A stretch of 47,412 nt of DNA from Candidatus Competibacteraceae bacterium (GCA_024641125.1 JAHEDQ010000008.1:1-47412), one strand, 5' to 3'. Shown: positions 1-9,013, counted from the stretch's first letter. A program made the numbers and translations. Notes: generated by a model not told the origin, from the letters alone.

Positions 1-1
1 C

Positions 2-565
2 AATGGTCATACCCCGGTCTATGAAGCGGCCAAGGGTGGCCATACCGCGCTGGTTAAATTCCTGATCGAACGCAACGCCGACGTCAATCTAGTGACGATG
101 GAGACGATTTCGCCGCTGACGGTGGCGGTCTACAACGGTCACACCGAACTCGTTCCACTCCTGCTCGGAGCCGGCGCCCGGGTGGATCTGGTCGACAACT
201 CGGGCAAGACGAGCGTGGTCTATGCGGCCGCCGGCAATTCAGCCGAGGCCCTGGGTCTCCTGCTGGACGCCGATGTCGCGGTGGACCAGCGTTACGGGAA
301 CGCACTGACCGCCCTCATGTGGGCATCGGGCTACGGGGCCAATGACAGCGTCCGATTGCTGCTGGACCGCGGCGCCGACCCCAACCTGGTGGATGACCGC
401 GGTCGCACCGCGCTGATGATGGCGGCCCAGAACGGTCACGGCGAGACCATCGATATCCTGAGCGGCGCTGGGGCCAGAACAGGCATCAAGGATCAGGCGG
501 GAAAGAGCGCGCTGGATCTGGCCCGGGAGGCCGGGCATCCAGACCTGATGCCCGGCGGTGGCTGA
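2..565 (+). CDS. Ankyrin-repeat protein, C-terminal part (5' end outside window)
   Basis: The open frame runs in from the window edge, upstream of the first ATG in the ORF track; the residues before that ATG also read as ankyrin repeat (NGHTPVYEAA, then GGHTALVKFL). About five to six 33-residue repeats are visible with the usual G-HT/TAL-A and LLL-GA-.D/N signatures, for example GRTALMMAAQNGH near the C-terminus. Ankyrin repeats are protein-binding solenoids and give no catalytic assignment. The gene converges on the cytochrome gene, and a 6-bp inverted repeat (CTGACC/GGTCAG) lies over its stop codon without a T-run. The start, any signal peptide and any extra domain cannot be judged because the 5' part is missing. 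Confidence 0.85.
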   Translation, partial: NGHTPVYEAAKGGHTALVKFLIERNADVNLVTMETISPLTVAVYNGHTELVPLLLGAGARVDLVDNSGKTSVVYAAAGNSAEALGLLLDADVAVDQRYGNALTALMWASGYGANDSVRLLLDRGADPNLVDDRGRTALMMAAQNGHGETIDILSGAGARTGIKDQAGKSALDLAREAGHPDLMPGGG

Positions 566-573
566 CCGACCGG

Positions 574-1149
574 TCAGTTCGATCCCAGCGCCCCCAAGTA
601 AGCGGCGACTCCGACGATTTCCTCGTCGCTCATCGATCCCATCAGAGAGGATTTCGATGGAGAATTGTTGCGCGCCTTAGTCTTGAAGTTGCGCAAGGTG
701 AGTTCCAGGTACTGGGGGTGCTGTCCGGCCGCACGCGGCACCCGACTGTTACCTTCAAAACCGCTCAAATGACAGGCCACGCACTGCCCCGCGCTTATTG
801 AAGACAGGGCAATCTGTCGTTGTTCGGGCGTCGCCTGATAATCAATGCTCGGCCAGGCCTGCTCCGAGAAGTACTCGGCCAGCAGTTTCATCTCGGCCTT
901 CTCCAATCCCGAGGCCATGGGCCCCATGATGGGGTTGTCCCGCAGACCGGATTTGTAGTCCTTGAGCTGCACATAGAGATAGTAGAACTCCTGGCCAGCC
1001 AGAATGGGGTATTCGGGATTGGTCGAAGCGCCCTCCTCTCCGTGACACGAAAAGCAGGTCTGGAGCTGTTCCCGAACCGGCGCGAAAACGTCTTCCTCAG
1101 CCTGAGCCGTAAGACCGAGCAGGGCGAATACGAGCGGCAACAGGCGCAT
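574..1149 (-). CDS. Diheme cytochrome c (c4-like)
   Basis: The protein has two CXXCH heme-binding motifs, CFSCH in the first half and CVACH in the second, separated by about 90 residues, which is the layout of periplasmic diheme cytochrome c4/c553 proteins. I chose the internal ATG giving MRLLPLVFALLGL because it starts a clean Sec signal peptide (cleavage near AQA-EE) and has a GAGG ribosome site 9 nt upstream. The ORF-track start adds 18 unlikely residues. The C-terminal helix SDEEIVGVAAYLGAL is typical of the fold. The gene lies immediately downstream of the PQQ alcohol dehydrogenase on the same strand, so it is the obvious candidate electron acceptor for that enzyme, although a strong hairpin separates the two. 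The role is inferred from context. Confidence 0.85.
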   Translation of the reverse strand: MRLLPLVFALLGLTAQAEEDVFAPVREQLQTCFSCHGEEGASTNPEYPILAGQEFYYLYVQLKDYKSGLRDNPIMGPMASGLEKAEMKLLAEYFSEQAWPSIDYQATPEQRQIALSSISAGQCVACHLSGFEGNSRVPRAAGQHPQYLELTLRNFKTKARNNSPSKSSLMGSMSDEEIVGVAAYLGALGSN

Positions 1150-1219
1150 AACAATTATCCTCTGCGTTTGTGTTTGCATAGACTGAGGGAGCGCATCCAT
1201 CAAATTCAGTCAGACGCAG

Positions 1220-1243
1220 CGCGGCCGCCCGAAGGCGGCCGCG
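1220..1243 (-). terminator. Strong UUCG-tetraloop hairpin between PQQ dehydrogenase and cytochrome genes
   Basis: A perfect 10-bp GC stem (CGCGGCCGCC/GGCGGCCGCG) closes a TTCG loop when read on the minus strand, an exceptionally stable C(UUCG)G hairpin. It lies 34 nt after the dehydrogenase stop codon and 71 nt before the cytochrome start. No U-tract follows, so it may be an mRNA-stabilising or attenuating structure rather than a full intrinsic terminator. Confidence 0.5.
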
Positions 1244-1276
1244 TTCCCGGGTCAGAAAACCGCCCCGTGAGTTGAC

Positions 1277-2998
1277 TCAGCGACCCGCAAGCTTGAAGGC
1301 AATGATTTCATTGCCCCGCGGGTAGTTGAGCTGCACGTTGCCGCCAGCGGCCACCACAATGTACTGGTTTCCACCCACATTGTACGAGGCCGGCGGTGCA
1401 TTGACCCCGGCTTTGGCCTTGTACTGCCAGAGAATTTCCCCGCTGGCCGAATCATAGGCCTTGAACAGCCCATTGCCCTCGCCGGTCAGAACAATGCCGC
1501 CACCGGTGGCCAGCACGCCTCCGATCATGGGCTGTTCGGTCTTGGCCTTCCAGCGGATCTTGCCGGTGTTGTAATCCACCGCACTGACGTTACCCCACTG
1601 CTGCTCGGTAGCGATGACCTTGAAGGCGCCACCCAGCCACAGCTTACCCTCGGGATAGGGTGTCTCTTCAACGTGATAGGTCATGGGCTGATGGAGATTG
1701 ATGGCGTAGGCCAGGTTCAGGCTGGGGTCGATCGCCATGGGCGACCATTCCACGCCCCCGTTGGCGCCCGGCAGCATGGGCGCGCCGTCTTTGGTGGGCA
1801 GGGTCCAGCGGCCGGTCTGGCTGACCATGGGGTCGGAAAATCGGATCAGACTGCAGTCGTCGGCCCGGTGAACGTAGACATACCCCGTCTTGCCACCATG
1901 CAGAATACCCTTGACCTGGTTGCCGGCCCCGTCATCCACCATGGTGATGATGGGTGGGCTGACCGCATCCAGATCCCATACGTCGTGGGCAATGTACTGG
2001 AAATGACACTGATAGCTGCCCGTCTCCAGATCCACCGCCACCAGGGAATCGGTGTACAGATTGTCGCCGGGGCGAATCGCCCCATAGAGATCCGGCGACG
2101 GGTTGCCCACCACGAAGTACACCATGCCGGTTTCCCGATCCACTGCCATGTTCTGCCAGACGCCGCCGCCCAGGGTCTTGTAGGGATCGCCGTTTTTCTC
2201 GTAGGCAACCCGCTCGGCGGTGATGTCCCGCATCATGTCGCGCCCGGTGGCATCATGGGTGGCCCAGACGCCCTTGGAGTCCTCCGGAACAGTGTCGAAA
2301 TTCCAGACCAACTCGCCGGTTTCGGCATCGTAGGCCTTGACGAAACCGCGTATTCCGTACTCGCCGCCATTGGTGCCAATCAGGATCTTGCCGTCCACCG
2401 CGGTGGGCGCCATGGTCTCGCTGTAGCCCAGTTCCGGATCGGCCAGTTCGACTTCCCATGCCTTTTCGCCGGTTTTGGCATTCAACGCCACCAGCTTGGC
2501 GTCCAGCGTACCCATGTACACCTTGTCACCATAGGGAAACACACCTCGATTGTTGGGTCCGCAACAGTAGGTGGTGATCGGCCCCATCTCGTGCTTGAAG
2601 TGCCAGAGCTGCTCACCGGTTTCGGCGTTCAGCGCATAGACATGATTGAAGGCGGTGGTGACATACATGATGCCGTTGACCACGATGGGCGTGGTCTCCA
2701 TGGACTCGACCACCTCGGTTTCGAATACCCAGGCTTTTTCCAGCGTATGCACATTTTCCCGGTTGATCTGCCGCGCCGGGTAGTAGCGGGTCTGTGCATA
2801 ATTGCCGTTGGTGTGCAGGAAGTTGTTGGCGTCCCCATATGCGTGATCAAGCATGTCCTGGGTCACCACATGCATGTCGCCGTACAACGTTCCACCCTGC
2901 ACTTCTTCGGCCGACGCACCTGCACAAAAAACCGTCATCAAAGCCACGCCGGACAGCGTCTGGCCAGTCCGCCGCATAGCATGTTTGCGAATCAGCAT
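1277..2998 (-). CDS. PQQ-dependent methanol/ethanol-family dehydrogenase, probable lanthanide type
   Basis: This 573-residue periplasmic quinoprotein has a signal peptide ending near residue 30 (ASA-EE) and repeated beta-propeller tryptophan-docking motifs ([32 protein letters not shown]). The vicinal cysteine pair that sits over PQQ is at residues 145-146 (YCCGPNNRG). Metal/PQQ residues align as Glu213 (GGEYGIRG), Asn299 (VGNPSP) and catalytic Asp342 in HDVWDLD. Two residues on is Asp344; Ca enzymes of the MxaF type have Ala there, while XoxF/ExaF-type lanthanide enzymes have Asp. The protein therefore probably uses a rare-earth ion. There is no C-terminal heme domain, so electrons must pass to a separate cytochrome, perhaps the neighbouring diheme protein. 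A GGGGGATGAG ribosome site precedes the start. Substrate (methanol, ethanol or other primary alcohol) cannot be told. Confidence 0.93.
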   Translation of the reverse strand: MLIRKHAMRRTGQTLSGVALMTVFCAGASAEEVQGGTLYGDMHVVTQDMLDHAYGDANNFLHTNGNYAQTRYYPARQINRENVHTLEKAWVFETEVVESMETTPIVVNGIMYVTTAFNHVYALNAETGEQLWHFKHEMGPITTYCCGPNNRGVFPYGDKVYMGTLDAKLVALNAKTGEKAWEVELADPELGYSETMAPTAVDGKILIGTNGGEYGIRGFVKAYDAETGELVWNFDTVPEDSKGVWATHDATGRDMMRDITAERVAYEKNGDPYKTLGGGVWQNMAVDRETGMVYFVVGNPSPDLYGAIRPGDNLYTDSLVAVDLETGSYQCHFQYIAHDVWDLDAVSPPIITMVDDGAGNQVKGILHGGKTGYVYVHRADDCSLIRFSDPMVSQTGRWTLPTKDGAPMLPGANGGVEWSPMAIDPSLNLAYAINLHQPMTYHVEETPYPEGKLWLGGAFKVIATEQQWGNVSAVDYNTGKIRWKAKTEQPMIGGVLATGGGIVLTGEGNGLFKAYDSASGEILWQYKAKAGVNAPPASYNVGGNQYIVVAAGGNVQLNYPRGNEIIAFKLAGR

Positions 2999-3030
2999 TA
3001 CTCATCCCCCATTGATGGGCACAACACCCT

Positions 3031-3060
3031 TTTATAATTGGCGACGGGCAACTGTCTGAA
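3031..3060 (-). promoter_or_regulatory. Candidate sigma70 promoter of the PQQ dehydrogenase
   Basis: Read on the minus strand, TTCAGA (plus 3055-3060) and TATAAA (plus 3031-3036) are separated by 18 bp, with the TATAAA about 35 bp upstream of the dehydrogenase start codon. A small CCCAT/ATGGG dyad lies between promoter and ribosome site. The match is by eye only. Confidence 0.4.
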
Positions 3061-3387
3061 CCGCCCGTCGTCACCGGTAGCCGGTGTTTTCAACATAGCA
3101 GAGCGAGGGGTTTTCGCCAGTCGCACCGGCACCCGCCGGACGGCTCAGTGGCTCTGGCGTGGCCATTTCGAGGACTGCGCCGTAGCCGGGGAGTACACTT
3201 TGGCTGAGCCGGGTGTGTATGGGTGCCATCCGAGTCCACCGCGGAGATGCCTTGTGAGTGAACTGATCGATGCGCGAGGGCGAATTCGGGCGGCGGTGGG
3301 TGTCGCCGTTGGCCGGTCCGCCCTGCCCGCTTTGTTCCGGGAAATTCTTTTGCCGCCCATCGAAGGCGCCGGCTGAGCCGACGCCCG
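3061..3387. other. Divergent intergenic region, no convincing gene
   Basis: This stretch separates the leftward PQQ dehydrogenase from the rightward AlgE-like gene and presumably carries the promoter of the latter. The 112-residue ORF at 3038-3376 has no recognisable domain, starts inside the dehydrogenase promoter and looks spurious. I see no RNA gene or repeat here. Confidence 0.5.
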
Positions 3388-4887
3388 ATGCGCCTCTGGC
3401 GGATCGCAGCGGGGCTGTTGCTCACCGGAGCCTGCTGCGCCGTGTGGGCGGATGACCGACAAACCCCGGTACAGCTAGAAGCCCGCGAGGGCGAGGAATC
3501 CGAAGAATCTGAAGCGCCCGATCTGCTGGAACGCCTCACCGAAAGAAACGACAAACGCATCGAATTGGATCCCTATCGCATCGGACTTGCCGGGCGGCTT
3601 CTGAGTATCGGCGGACAATACGAGCTTGGCTACGAACGGATACACAGCGGCGGCCGACGTCCAGACCTGGAACTGCGGCGCGGCAGTGAATTGGCACAGG
3701 AACTTGAGCTGGAAGCGTTTTATCGTTTCGATTCTCACCAATCCGTATTCGCTCAGGGGCGGTTGGTCATGGTGGACGAGCGCTACGGGGAATCCGACGC
3801 CGATGAGCTGATCAAATACGCCGAGCGGGGGGAAATGTGGTACCGCTACGAGGCGATTGCCGGATCCGAATGGGTGTTTGACATTGGTCGAATCGACTAT
3901 CAGGACCCGCGCCACTGGTGGTGGGACGATGAACTGGACTCGGTTCGCATGACCTATGAGGGCGCTGGTCTGGTGTTCAGCGCCGCCCTGGCCAAGGAAC
4001 TGGGCGGCGTCAGAAGCAACCTGAACGTTCTGGCAGCGGACGAAAAGGGCGTGGTCCGCGGGCTGGCGGCGGTGAGCTGGACCTGGGCGGACAATCAATC
4101 GGCGCAGCTGTTTCTGCTGCATCAGAACGATGATTCTACCCGGTTGCAGCCGGACGATTTCGCCCGGCCCGATCAGGAGGACCCGTCCGATGCGAATCTG
4201 ACCTGGTTCGGTGGCCTTGTGACCGGCGTATTTGAGCTGCCCAGCCCGGGGCTTCTGGGCTATTGGCTGAACGGCGGTTGGGTGAAAGGAACCGAACACC
4301 TCACCGTTTTCGAGGACGAGCATGACGAGGGGTTGCGGGCAGAAGCCGTGCGCCGGCGAAAGGTCAATGGCTGGGCCATGGATGCCGGCCTGAGCTGGAT
4401 GCCGGACTGGTCCTGGGAGCCCCGTTTTTTCGCTGGCTACGCCTATGGTTCGGGGGATTCGGATCCAGAATCGAAACACGATAGAGCGTTTCGTCAAACC
4501 GGCCTGGAATCAAACGATGCCGGCTTCGGGGGCGTAGAAGAGTTCCCCAACTACGGCATTCTGATCAACCCGGAATTGTCAAACCTCGGTATCGCCACCG
4601 TGGGTGTCGGCGGCGCCCTGTTCCGGGCAAGTTCCCTGGATCTGGTCTATCACCACTATCGCCTGGCCGACCCGGCGGAGATCCTGCGGGATGCCAACAT
4701 CGAGGTGGAACTGACCGGAAACGACCGGGACTTCGGCCAGGCGCTGGACCTGGTGCTGGCACTAGAGGAATGGAAGCAGATAGAACTGTTGTTGACTGTT
4801 TCCGCCTTTCGGGCGGGTCGCGCCTTCGGCAGAGATCACGGCGAGATGAGCTATGGGGGATTCGCCGGTTTGCGCATTACCTTCTGA
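3388..4887 (+). CDS. AlgE-like outer-membrane barrel (alginate export family)
   Basis: The 499-residue protein has a signal peptide (cleaved near VWA-DD), an acidic linker rich in Glu/Ser, and then alternating aromatic/polar strands ending in a C-terminal phenylalanine (GLRITF), as in outer-membrane beta-barrels. Family-like signatures include the FRQTGLESNDAGFGG loop followed by NYGILINPELSNL and VYHHYRLADP, which resemble the alginate-export (AlgE) family of 18-strand exporters. Members are found in many bacteria that do not make alginate, so the substrate is open. It is divergent from the PQQ dehydrogenase, and no alginate polymerase genes are adjacent; the MBOAT/AlgJ-like pair is about 8 kb away. 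Start choice is weak because no clear ribosome site is visible. Confidence 0.7.
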   Translation: MRLWRIAAGLLLTGACCAVWADDRQTPVQLEAREGEESEESEAPDLLERLTERNDKRIELDPYRIGLAGRLLSIGGQYELGYERIHSGGRRPDLELRRGSELAQELELEAFYRFDSHQSVFAQGRLVMVDERYGESDADELIKYAERGEMWYRYEAIAGSEWVFDIGRIDYQDPRHWWWDDELDSVRMTYEGAGLVFSAALAKELGGVRSNLNVLAADEKGVVRGLAAVSWTWADNQSAQLFLLHQNDDSTRLQPDDFARPDQEDPSDANLTWFGGLVTGVFELPSPGLLGYWLNGGWVKGTEHLTVFEDEHDEGLRAEAVRRRKVNGWAMDAGLSWMPDWSWEPRFFAGYAYGSGDSDPESKHDRAFRQTGLESNDAGFGGVEEFPNYGILINPELSNLGIATVGVGGALFRASSLDLVYHHYRLADPAEILRDANIEVELTGNDRDFGQALDLVLALEEWKQIELLLTVSAFRAGRAFGRDHGEMSYGGFAGLRITF

Positions 4888-4929
4888 TTAACAGTAACGC
4901 TCGCCACCCCAGGCCAGAGCGCGCTTGTT

Positions 4930-5478
4930 TCAGACGTGAGCGCGCAACAGTTCGCGGCGATAGTACTTGAGCTCTTCAATGGAATCCCGCACATCATCCA
5001 GTGCCAGATGAGTTGAGCTTTTACCAAACCCCGGCAGGTCCGGATACCAACGCCGGGACAACTCCTTCAAAGTGCTCACATCCAGGTTGCGGTAGTGGAA
5101 ATAGCGCTCCAGGTCCGGCATCCAATTGACCAGAAAGCGCCGGTCCTGACAGATCGTGTTGCCGCACATGGGCGAAGCGCCGGCCGGCACCCAGTGAGAC
5201 AGAAATTCGACGGTACGACGCTCGGCCTCCTGAGCGCTGATGCGGCTGTCGTGGACCCGTTGCGCCAGCCCCGATTTGGCATGCTGCCGGGTATTCCATT
5301 CATCCATGCCCTGCAGCCGATAGTCGGCCTGATGAACGGCGAACGCGGGCCCCTCGGCGAGAACGTTGAGTTCTTTGTCGGTGACCACCGTGGCGATTTC
5401 GATGATGCGATCATGGAGCGGATCAAGACCGGTCATTTCCAGGTCGATCCAGATCAGGTTGAGCGGGTCTTGGGGCAT
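4930..5478 (-). CDS. orn: Oligoribonuclease
   Basis: The 182-residue protein is a full-length DEDDh 3'-5' exoribonuclease that degrades 2-5 nt RNA fragments (and pGpG) in the cytoplasm. Exo I is [10 protein letters not shown] with Asp12 and Glu14; downstream are the Exo II region around [11 protein letters not shown] and the Exo III His/Asp in [11 protein letters not shown], followed by the family-typical SIEELKYYR. Length and N-terminus ([11 protein letters not shown]) match the family exactly. It is convergent with the AlgE-like gene and diverges from the small cytochrome gene that precedes rsgA; orn next to rsgA is a common gammaproteobacterial arrangement. Confidence 0.97.
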   Translation of the reverse strand: MPQDPLNLIWIDLEMTGLDPLHDRIIEIATVVTDKELNVLAEGPAFAVHQADYRLQGMDEWNTRQHAKSGLAQRVHDSRISAQEAERRTVEFLSHWVPAGASPMCGNTICQDRRFLVNWMPDLERYFHYRNLDVSTLKELSRRWYPDLPGFGKSSTHLALDDVRDSIEELKYYRRELLRAHV

Positions 5479-5588
5479 GCGGCTTTCCTCGGCGGCCGGG
5501 CTGTGGTGTCCGGTTGCGCGGGATTGTAGCAGAGGCTACGCTCAGCCCTGTATGGCGCCGACCGGCGCGGATCGATCGGGAGTGGGAC

Positions 5589-5885
5589 ATGCTCAAGGCT
5601 CTGAACCTGACGTTGCTGATGGTACTGCCGGCTGCCGCATTGGCGGAAGATCCCGCCGCCGGCCGCACCCTGCATGAGGACAATTGTGTCGCCTGCCACA
5701 CATCTCTTATGGACGGCAATCCCGACGAGATGTATCTACGGGACAACCGCTTCGTACAAACCTACCCCAGCCTGGTCACTCAGGTGCGGCGCTGCGAGGT
5801 CAACCTGAACCTGCAGTGGTTCGACGAGGACGTGGACAATGTGGCAGCATATTTGAACGAGGCGTTTTACAAACTGCCCCGTTGA
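5589..5885 (+). CDS. Small monoheme cytochrome c
   Basis: I take the ATG giving MLKALNLTLLMVLPAAALA because it starts a signal peptide and is preceded by GGGAG; the ORF-track start would add 25 residues with no support. The mature protein of about 80 residues has one CXXCH (CVACH) near its N-terminus and ends with a helix (DVDNVAAYLNEAFY) of the class I cytochrome c fold. An axial Met is not obvious by inspection. It lies 12 bp upstream of rsgA on the same strand and may be co-transcribed with it. Partner proteins are unknown. Confidence 0.8.
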   Translation: MLKALNLTLLMVLPAAALAEDPAAGRTLHEDNCVACHTSLMDGNPDEMYLRDNRFVQTYPSLVTQVRRCEVNLNLQWFDEDVDNVAAYLNEAFYKLPR

Positions 5886-5897
5886 TCCCGCGCCTCC

Positions 5898-6923
5898 ATG
5901 GCGAAGCGCAGACTGACTGGGCAACAGGTTCGCCGTATCCAACAATCCCGGGCTGCGCGCCGGGAGGCGGCCCGCCACCGCATTGATCGGCGTCTGGACG
6001 CCGGCGACGGCCTGGGACCCGAAACCCCGGGCGTCGTTATCACCAGTTTTGGTCATACCCTGGTGGTCGAATGCGATGACGGGACATTGCATCGCTGCGT
6101 CGCCCGCCGGACATTGGACACTCCGGTCTGCGGGGACCGGGTCTTCTGGCAGGCGTCGACCGAGACGGAAGGTGTCATCGTCGCGCTGGAACATCGCCGA
6201 TCGATTCTGGCCCGGCCAGACCACAGCGGTCGCAGCAAACCCCTGGCGGTCAACATCGACCGGGTGCTGGTGGTCATTGCGCCCCGACCGGAACCCAGTG
6301 AAGCCCTGGTGGACCGATACCTGGCTGCGGTCGCAGCCATGGGTGTTGAAGCGCTGCTCGTGATCAACAAAACCGATTTGCTCCAGGATGCCGTCAGCAA
6401 CACGCTGACAGAGCGTATTGCCGTGTACGAGCGCATCGGCTATCGGTTATTGCGGGTCAGCACCAAACGGGGCGAGGGCCTTACCACCTTGAGTGAAGCC
6501 ATGCGCCGGGGCACCAGCATACTGTTGGGCCAGTCCGGTGTGGGAAAATCATCGCTCGTCAAAGCTTTGCTGCCACACCGGGAGATCGCCATCCGGGCAA
6601 TCTCGCAAACCACTGGTTTAGGCACGCATACCACCACCAATGCCACCCTTTATCATCTCGACACGGGCGGTGGGCTGATCGACTCCCCCGGTGTTCGCGG
6701 ATTTGAACCAGCACTGACCGCGGATCAGGTGGCCAACGGATATCGCGAGCTTGCCGCTTTCCTGGGCCACTGCAGGTTCTCCAACTGCAGCCACACGGTG
6801 GAACCGCAGTGTGCGCTGAAACAAGCCGTTGAGGCGGGCACGGTGGATCGGCGACGCTTCGCCAGTTTCCTGGAACTGCAGGCTCAAGCCAATGCGCGAG
6901 AGGAGCTGAAACATCCCGCCTGA
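5898..6923 (+). CDS. rsgA: Ribosome small-subunit-dependent GTPase A
   Basis: RsgA helps late maturation of the 30S subunit and hydrolyses GTP when bound to it. The 341-residue protein shows the diagnostic circular permutation: an N-terminal OB fold (about 42-105), then G4 NKTD at 157-160 ahead of the P-loop GQSGVGKSS at 211-219 and G3 DSPG at 262-265. The C-terminal zinc knuckle follows (Cys292, Cys297, His299, Cys305 in HCRFSNCSHTVEPQC). A basic N-terminal extension of about 40 residues is usual in proteobacterial members. It is downstream of the small cytochrome gene and opposite orn. Confidence 0.97.
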   Translation: MAKRRLTGQQVRRIQQSRAARREAARHRIDRRLDAGDGLGPETPGVVITSFGHTLVVECDDGTLHRCVARRTLDTPVCGDRVFWQASTETEGVIVALEHRRSILARPDHSGRSKPLAVNIDRVLVVIAPRPEPSEALVDRYLAAVAAMGVEALLVINKTDLLQDAVSNTLTERIAVYERIGYRLLRVSTKRGEGLTTLSEAMRRGTSILLGQSGVGKSSLVKALLPHREIAIRAISQTTGLGTHTTTNATLYHLDTGGGLIDSPGVRGFEPALTADQVANGYRELAAFLGHCRFSNCSHTVEPQCALKQAVEAGTVDRRRFASFLELQAQANAREELKHPA

Positions 6924-7027
6924 AACCGCCTTCCCTGGCTTGGGATTTGCCTCTTTTCCAATCAAGTGGCGTCGATCGGCCCCAGCGGTCACGTCCTTCT
7001 ACGACCGAACCGATGGGAGTCGAATAC

Positions 7028-7669
7028 ATGCCCGCAATCTCCGACGCGCTGCTCAGGGAGGGCACGGCCGAATTGTTGAGCAAGGTCCACCGGCGCCTCT
7101 CCAAGCTGGGCGATCCGGTCGATGTAAATACATTCGGGCGGATCGAAGACCTTCTTGCGCACACCCGCAAATACCCGGATCCCTTGCTGGAAGCCCTTGC
7201 CTTCGCCCTGGCCCGGGAGTGTGGCCTGCAACAACCGGGCGACAGCGATGAGGCTGTGGCAAACAAACCCGACGATGCCAGCCCGGCCGACACCGGTGCA
7301 GTCAGTCCAGAGGAAGGGACCGAGGCGGCAAATGAACGCCGGACTCGCGCTGCGCAAAGGGCCCGGGAGCTGGAACAAACCCTGGTGAAGCAGAAGGCCA
7401 GATCCGCAGCCAGAGCGCGGCGACGGCAGAGCACCACACCCGCCGCCGTAGAGCAAGCCGTTCAGTCGGTCCTGGATGGCAGCCCGGTCGACGCCAGACC
7501 TCAGACGCACACAGCCGACGCGACCAAGGGTCGCGGTTCTCGAATGGGCCGCCTGGTCAAGGGGCTTATTGGCGCTGGTCGCACCACGGATGCCGAGATC
7601 AGCCGGCCAGGGTCAGCCGAAGGGCCAAAGAAAAAGATCATGTATCGGGGGCGGGTGATCGAGATCTAG
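7028..7669 (+). CDS. Hypothetical protein with basic, low-complexity C-terminal half
   Basis: I do not recognise this protein. The chosen ATG (MPAISDALL) has a GGGAG site 8 nt upstream; the ORF-track start is 27 residues earlier without one. Residues 1-70 look helical and compact (LLSKVHRRLSKLGDPVDVN, then ALAFALAREC). The middle is Ala/Glu/Asp-rich and probably disordered, followed by an Arg/Lys/Ala-rich helix (KARSAARARRRQ). The protein ends in KKKIMYRGRVIEI, a short beta-like tail. The charge pattern would suit nucleic-acid or ribosome binding, but that is speculation. It follows rsgA by about 100 bp and converges on hinT. Confidence 0.65.
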   Translation: MPAISDALLREGTAELLSKVHRRLSKLGDPVDVNTFGRIEDLLAHTRKYPDPLLEALAFALARECGLQQPGDSDEAVANKPDDASPADTGAVSPEEGTEAANERRTRAAQRARELEQTLVKQKARSAARARRRQSTTPAAVEQAVQSVLDGSPVDARPQTHTADATKGRGSRMGRLVKGLIGAGRTTDAEISRPGSAEGPKKKIMYRGRVIEI

Positions 7670-7711
7670 CGGATGTGAGGGGCCGGGTTTTGCCTCGGGT
7701 GAGACAGTCGC

Positions 7712-8056
7712 TCAGCCCGGTGGCCAACCCATACGCCGTCCAGCCATCAGATGAAGATGGACATGGAACACGTCCTGACCTCCATCCTCGTTACAATTGA
7801 CCAGTGTCCGATAGCCGGACTCGGCAAATCCCTCGTCGGCGGCGATCTGCTTGGCGGCCAGATACATGTCCCCCACCAGCGCAATCGTTTGCTCGTCTAA
7901 ATCGTTCAAAGTGGCGATGTGCCGTTTCGGCACCACCAGCAGATGTTTTGGCGCCTGGGGATTCACGTCCCGAAACGCCACCACCGTGCCGGTCTCATAG
8001 ACCTTGTCGGCGGGAATCTCACCGGCGACGATACGACAAAAAATACAGTCGGCCAT
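7712..8056 (-). CDS. hinT: HIT-family purine phosphoramidase HinT
   Basis: The 114-residue protein is a standard HinT-type histidine-triad hydrolase, acting on adenosine phosphoramidates and related nucleotides in the cytoplasm. It begins with CIFCRIVAGEIPA, contains the nucleotide-binding NPQAPKHLLVVPKRHI segment, and ends with the triad HVHLHL at residues 98-103. A GAGGAGG ribosome site lies rather far (about 14 nt) from the ATG, but no other in-frame start exists. It follows recR by 17 bp and is likely the last gene of the dnaX-ybaB-recR-hinT transcript. Confidence 0.95.
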   Translation of the reverse strand: MADCIFCRIVAGEIPADKVYETGTVVAFRDVNPQAPKHLLVVPKRHIATLNDLDEQTIALVGDMYLAAKQIAADEGFAESGYRTLVNCNEDGGQDVFHVHLHLMAGRRMGWPPG

Positions 8057-8073
8057 AGGGGTTCACGCCCTCC

Positions 8074-8670
8074 TCATAAATTCGTACGACCTGCCATGGC
8101 ATGGGATAAAGTGCCGCTGTCCACATACCCCAACTCGCCGCCCAGCGGCACCCCGTGCGCGATGCGGGTGGCCCTGATCTCCCGGGCCCTGGCCATCTCG
8201 CTAATGTAGTGCGCGGTGGCTTCACCCTCCACGGTGGGATTGGTGGCGAGAATGAGTTCGCTCACCGCGCCTTCATCCAGCCGGGCTTCCAGTCGTTCCA
8301 GTTCCAGCTCTTCGGGCCCGATCCCGTCCAGGGGCGACAGGTGGCCCATAAGCACGAAATACAGGCCGTTGAATCCGGTCGCGTGTTCAATAGCGGCGAC
8401 GTCGGCGGGGGTCTCCACCACACAAACAAGACTGCGATCGCGGTGCCCGCTGGCGCAAATGTCACAAACCTGGTTCTCACTGAGATTACGGCACAGGCTG
8501 CAGTGCGCGATCCGCTCCACCGCCTGGATCAGCTTCTCCGACAGTCGCCGGGCACCCTCCGGGTCCCGCTCCAGCAGATGGAACGCCATGCGCTGGGCGC
8601 CCTTGGAACCCACGCCAGGCAGGCAACGCAGCGCCTCCACCAACTCGCCCAACAGCCGGGACTGAAACAT
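8074..8670 (-). CDS. recR: Recombination mediator RecR
   Basis: RecR works with RecO/RecF to load RecA at gaps. The 198-residue protein is full length. It has the N-terminal helix-hairpin-helix ([20 protein letters not shown]), the C4 zinc finger (Cys57, Cys60, Cys69, Cys72) and the Toprim domain ([15 protein letters not shown] to about residue 175). The [15 protein letters not shown] segment and a C-terminal [20 protein letters not shown] follow. It lies 19 bp after ybaB on the same strand, the usual dnaX-ybaB-recR order. Nothing is unusual about it. Confidence 0.97.
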   Translation of the reverse strand: MFQSRLLGELVEALRCLPGVGSKGAQRMAFHLLERDPEGARRLSEKLIQAVERIAHCSLCRNLSENQVCDICASGHRDRSLVCVVETPADVAAIEHATGFNGLYFVLMGHLSPLDGIGPEELELERLEARLDEGAVSELILATNPTVEGEATAHYISEMARAREIRATRIAHGVPLGGELGYVDSGTLSHAMAGRTNL

Positions 8671-8689
8671 GCTCTCCTAGCCCGCCGCC

Positions 8690-9013
8690 CTAGAACAACT
8701 TGCCCAGATCGCCCGGCAAACCCAGGCCGGCGGTCATGTCGCCCATGCGCTCCTTGGTGGTCTTTTCCACCTTGTGCACGGCATCATTGATGGCCGCCGC
8801 CACCAGATCCTCCAGCATATCCCGGTCTTCCCCCATCAGACTCGGGTCTATGCTCACCCGGCGCGCTTCGTGGCGGCCGGTGAGAACGACTTTCACCAGC
8901 CCTCCGCCGGATTCGCCCTCGATCTCCATCGACGCAAGCTCTTCCTGCGCTTTCTGCAGATCGGCCTGCATCTTCTGCGCTTGCTTCATCAGGTTGCCCA
9001 AACCGCCTTTCAT
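8690..9013 (-). CDS. ybaB: YbaB/EbfC-family nucleoid-associated protein
   Basis: The 107-residue protein is a DNA-binding dimer of the YbaB/EbfC family. I start it at [16 protein letters not shown], the usual family N-terminus, which has AGGA about 8 nt upstream; the ORF-track version adds 14 residues. It shows the long amphipathic helix ([23 protein letters not shown]) and the conserved beta segment [10 protein letters not shown]. The C-terminal [16 protein letters not shown] helix and Gly-Leu-rich tail follow. It sits between dnaX (71 bp upstream) and recR. Confidence 0.95.
   Translation of the reverse strand: MKGGLGNLMKQAQKMQADLQKAQEELASMEIEGESGGGLVKVVLTGRHEARRVSIDPSLMGEDRDMLEDLVAAAINDAVHKVEKTTKERMGDMTAGLGLPGDLGKLF

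Noticed and set aside
1673-3037. 454-residue plus-strand ORF
   Set aside because: It is the antisense shadow of the PQQ dehydrogenase; His/Gly-rich composition and no domain.
3038-3376. 112-residue plus ORF before the AlgE-like gene
   Set aside because: Starts in the promoter of the divergent gene, no homology-like features, no ribosome site.
4919-4945. GCGCGCT/AGCGCGC inverted repeat between the AlgE-like gene and orn as a terminator
   Set aside because: Seven-bp stem with a 13-nt loop and no U-tract, overlapping the orn coding end; could be chance in GC-rich DNA.
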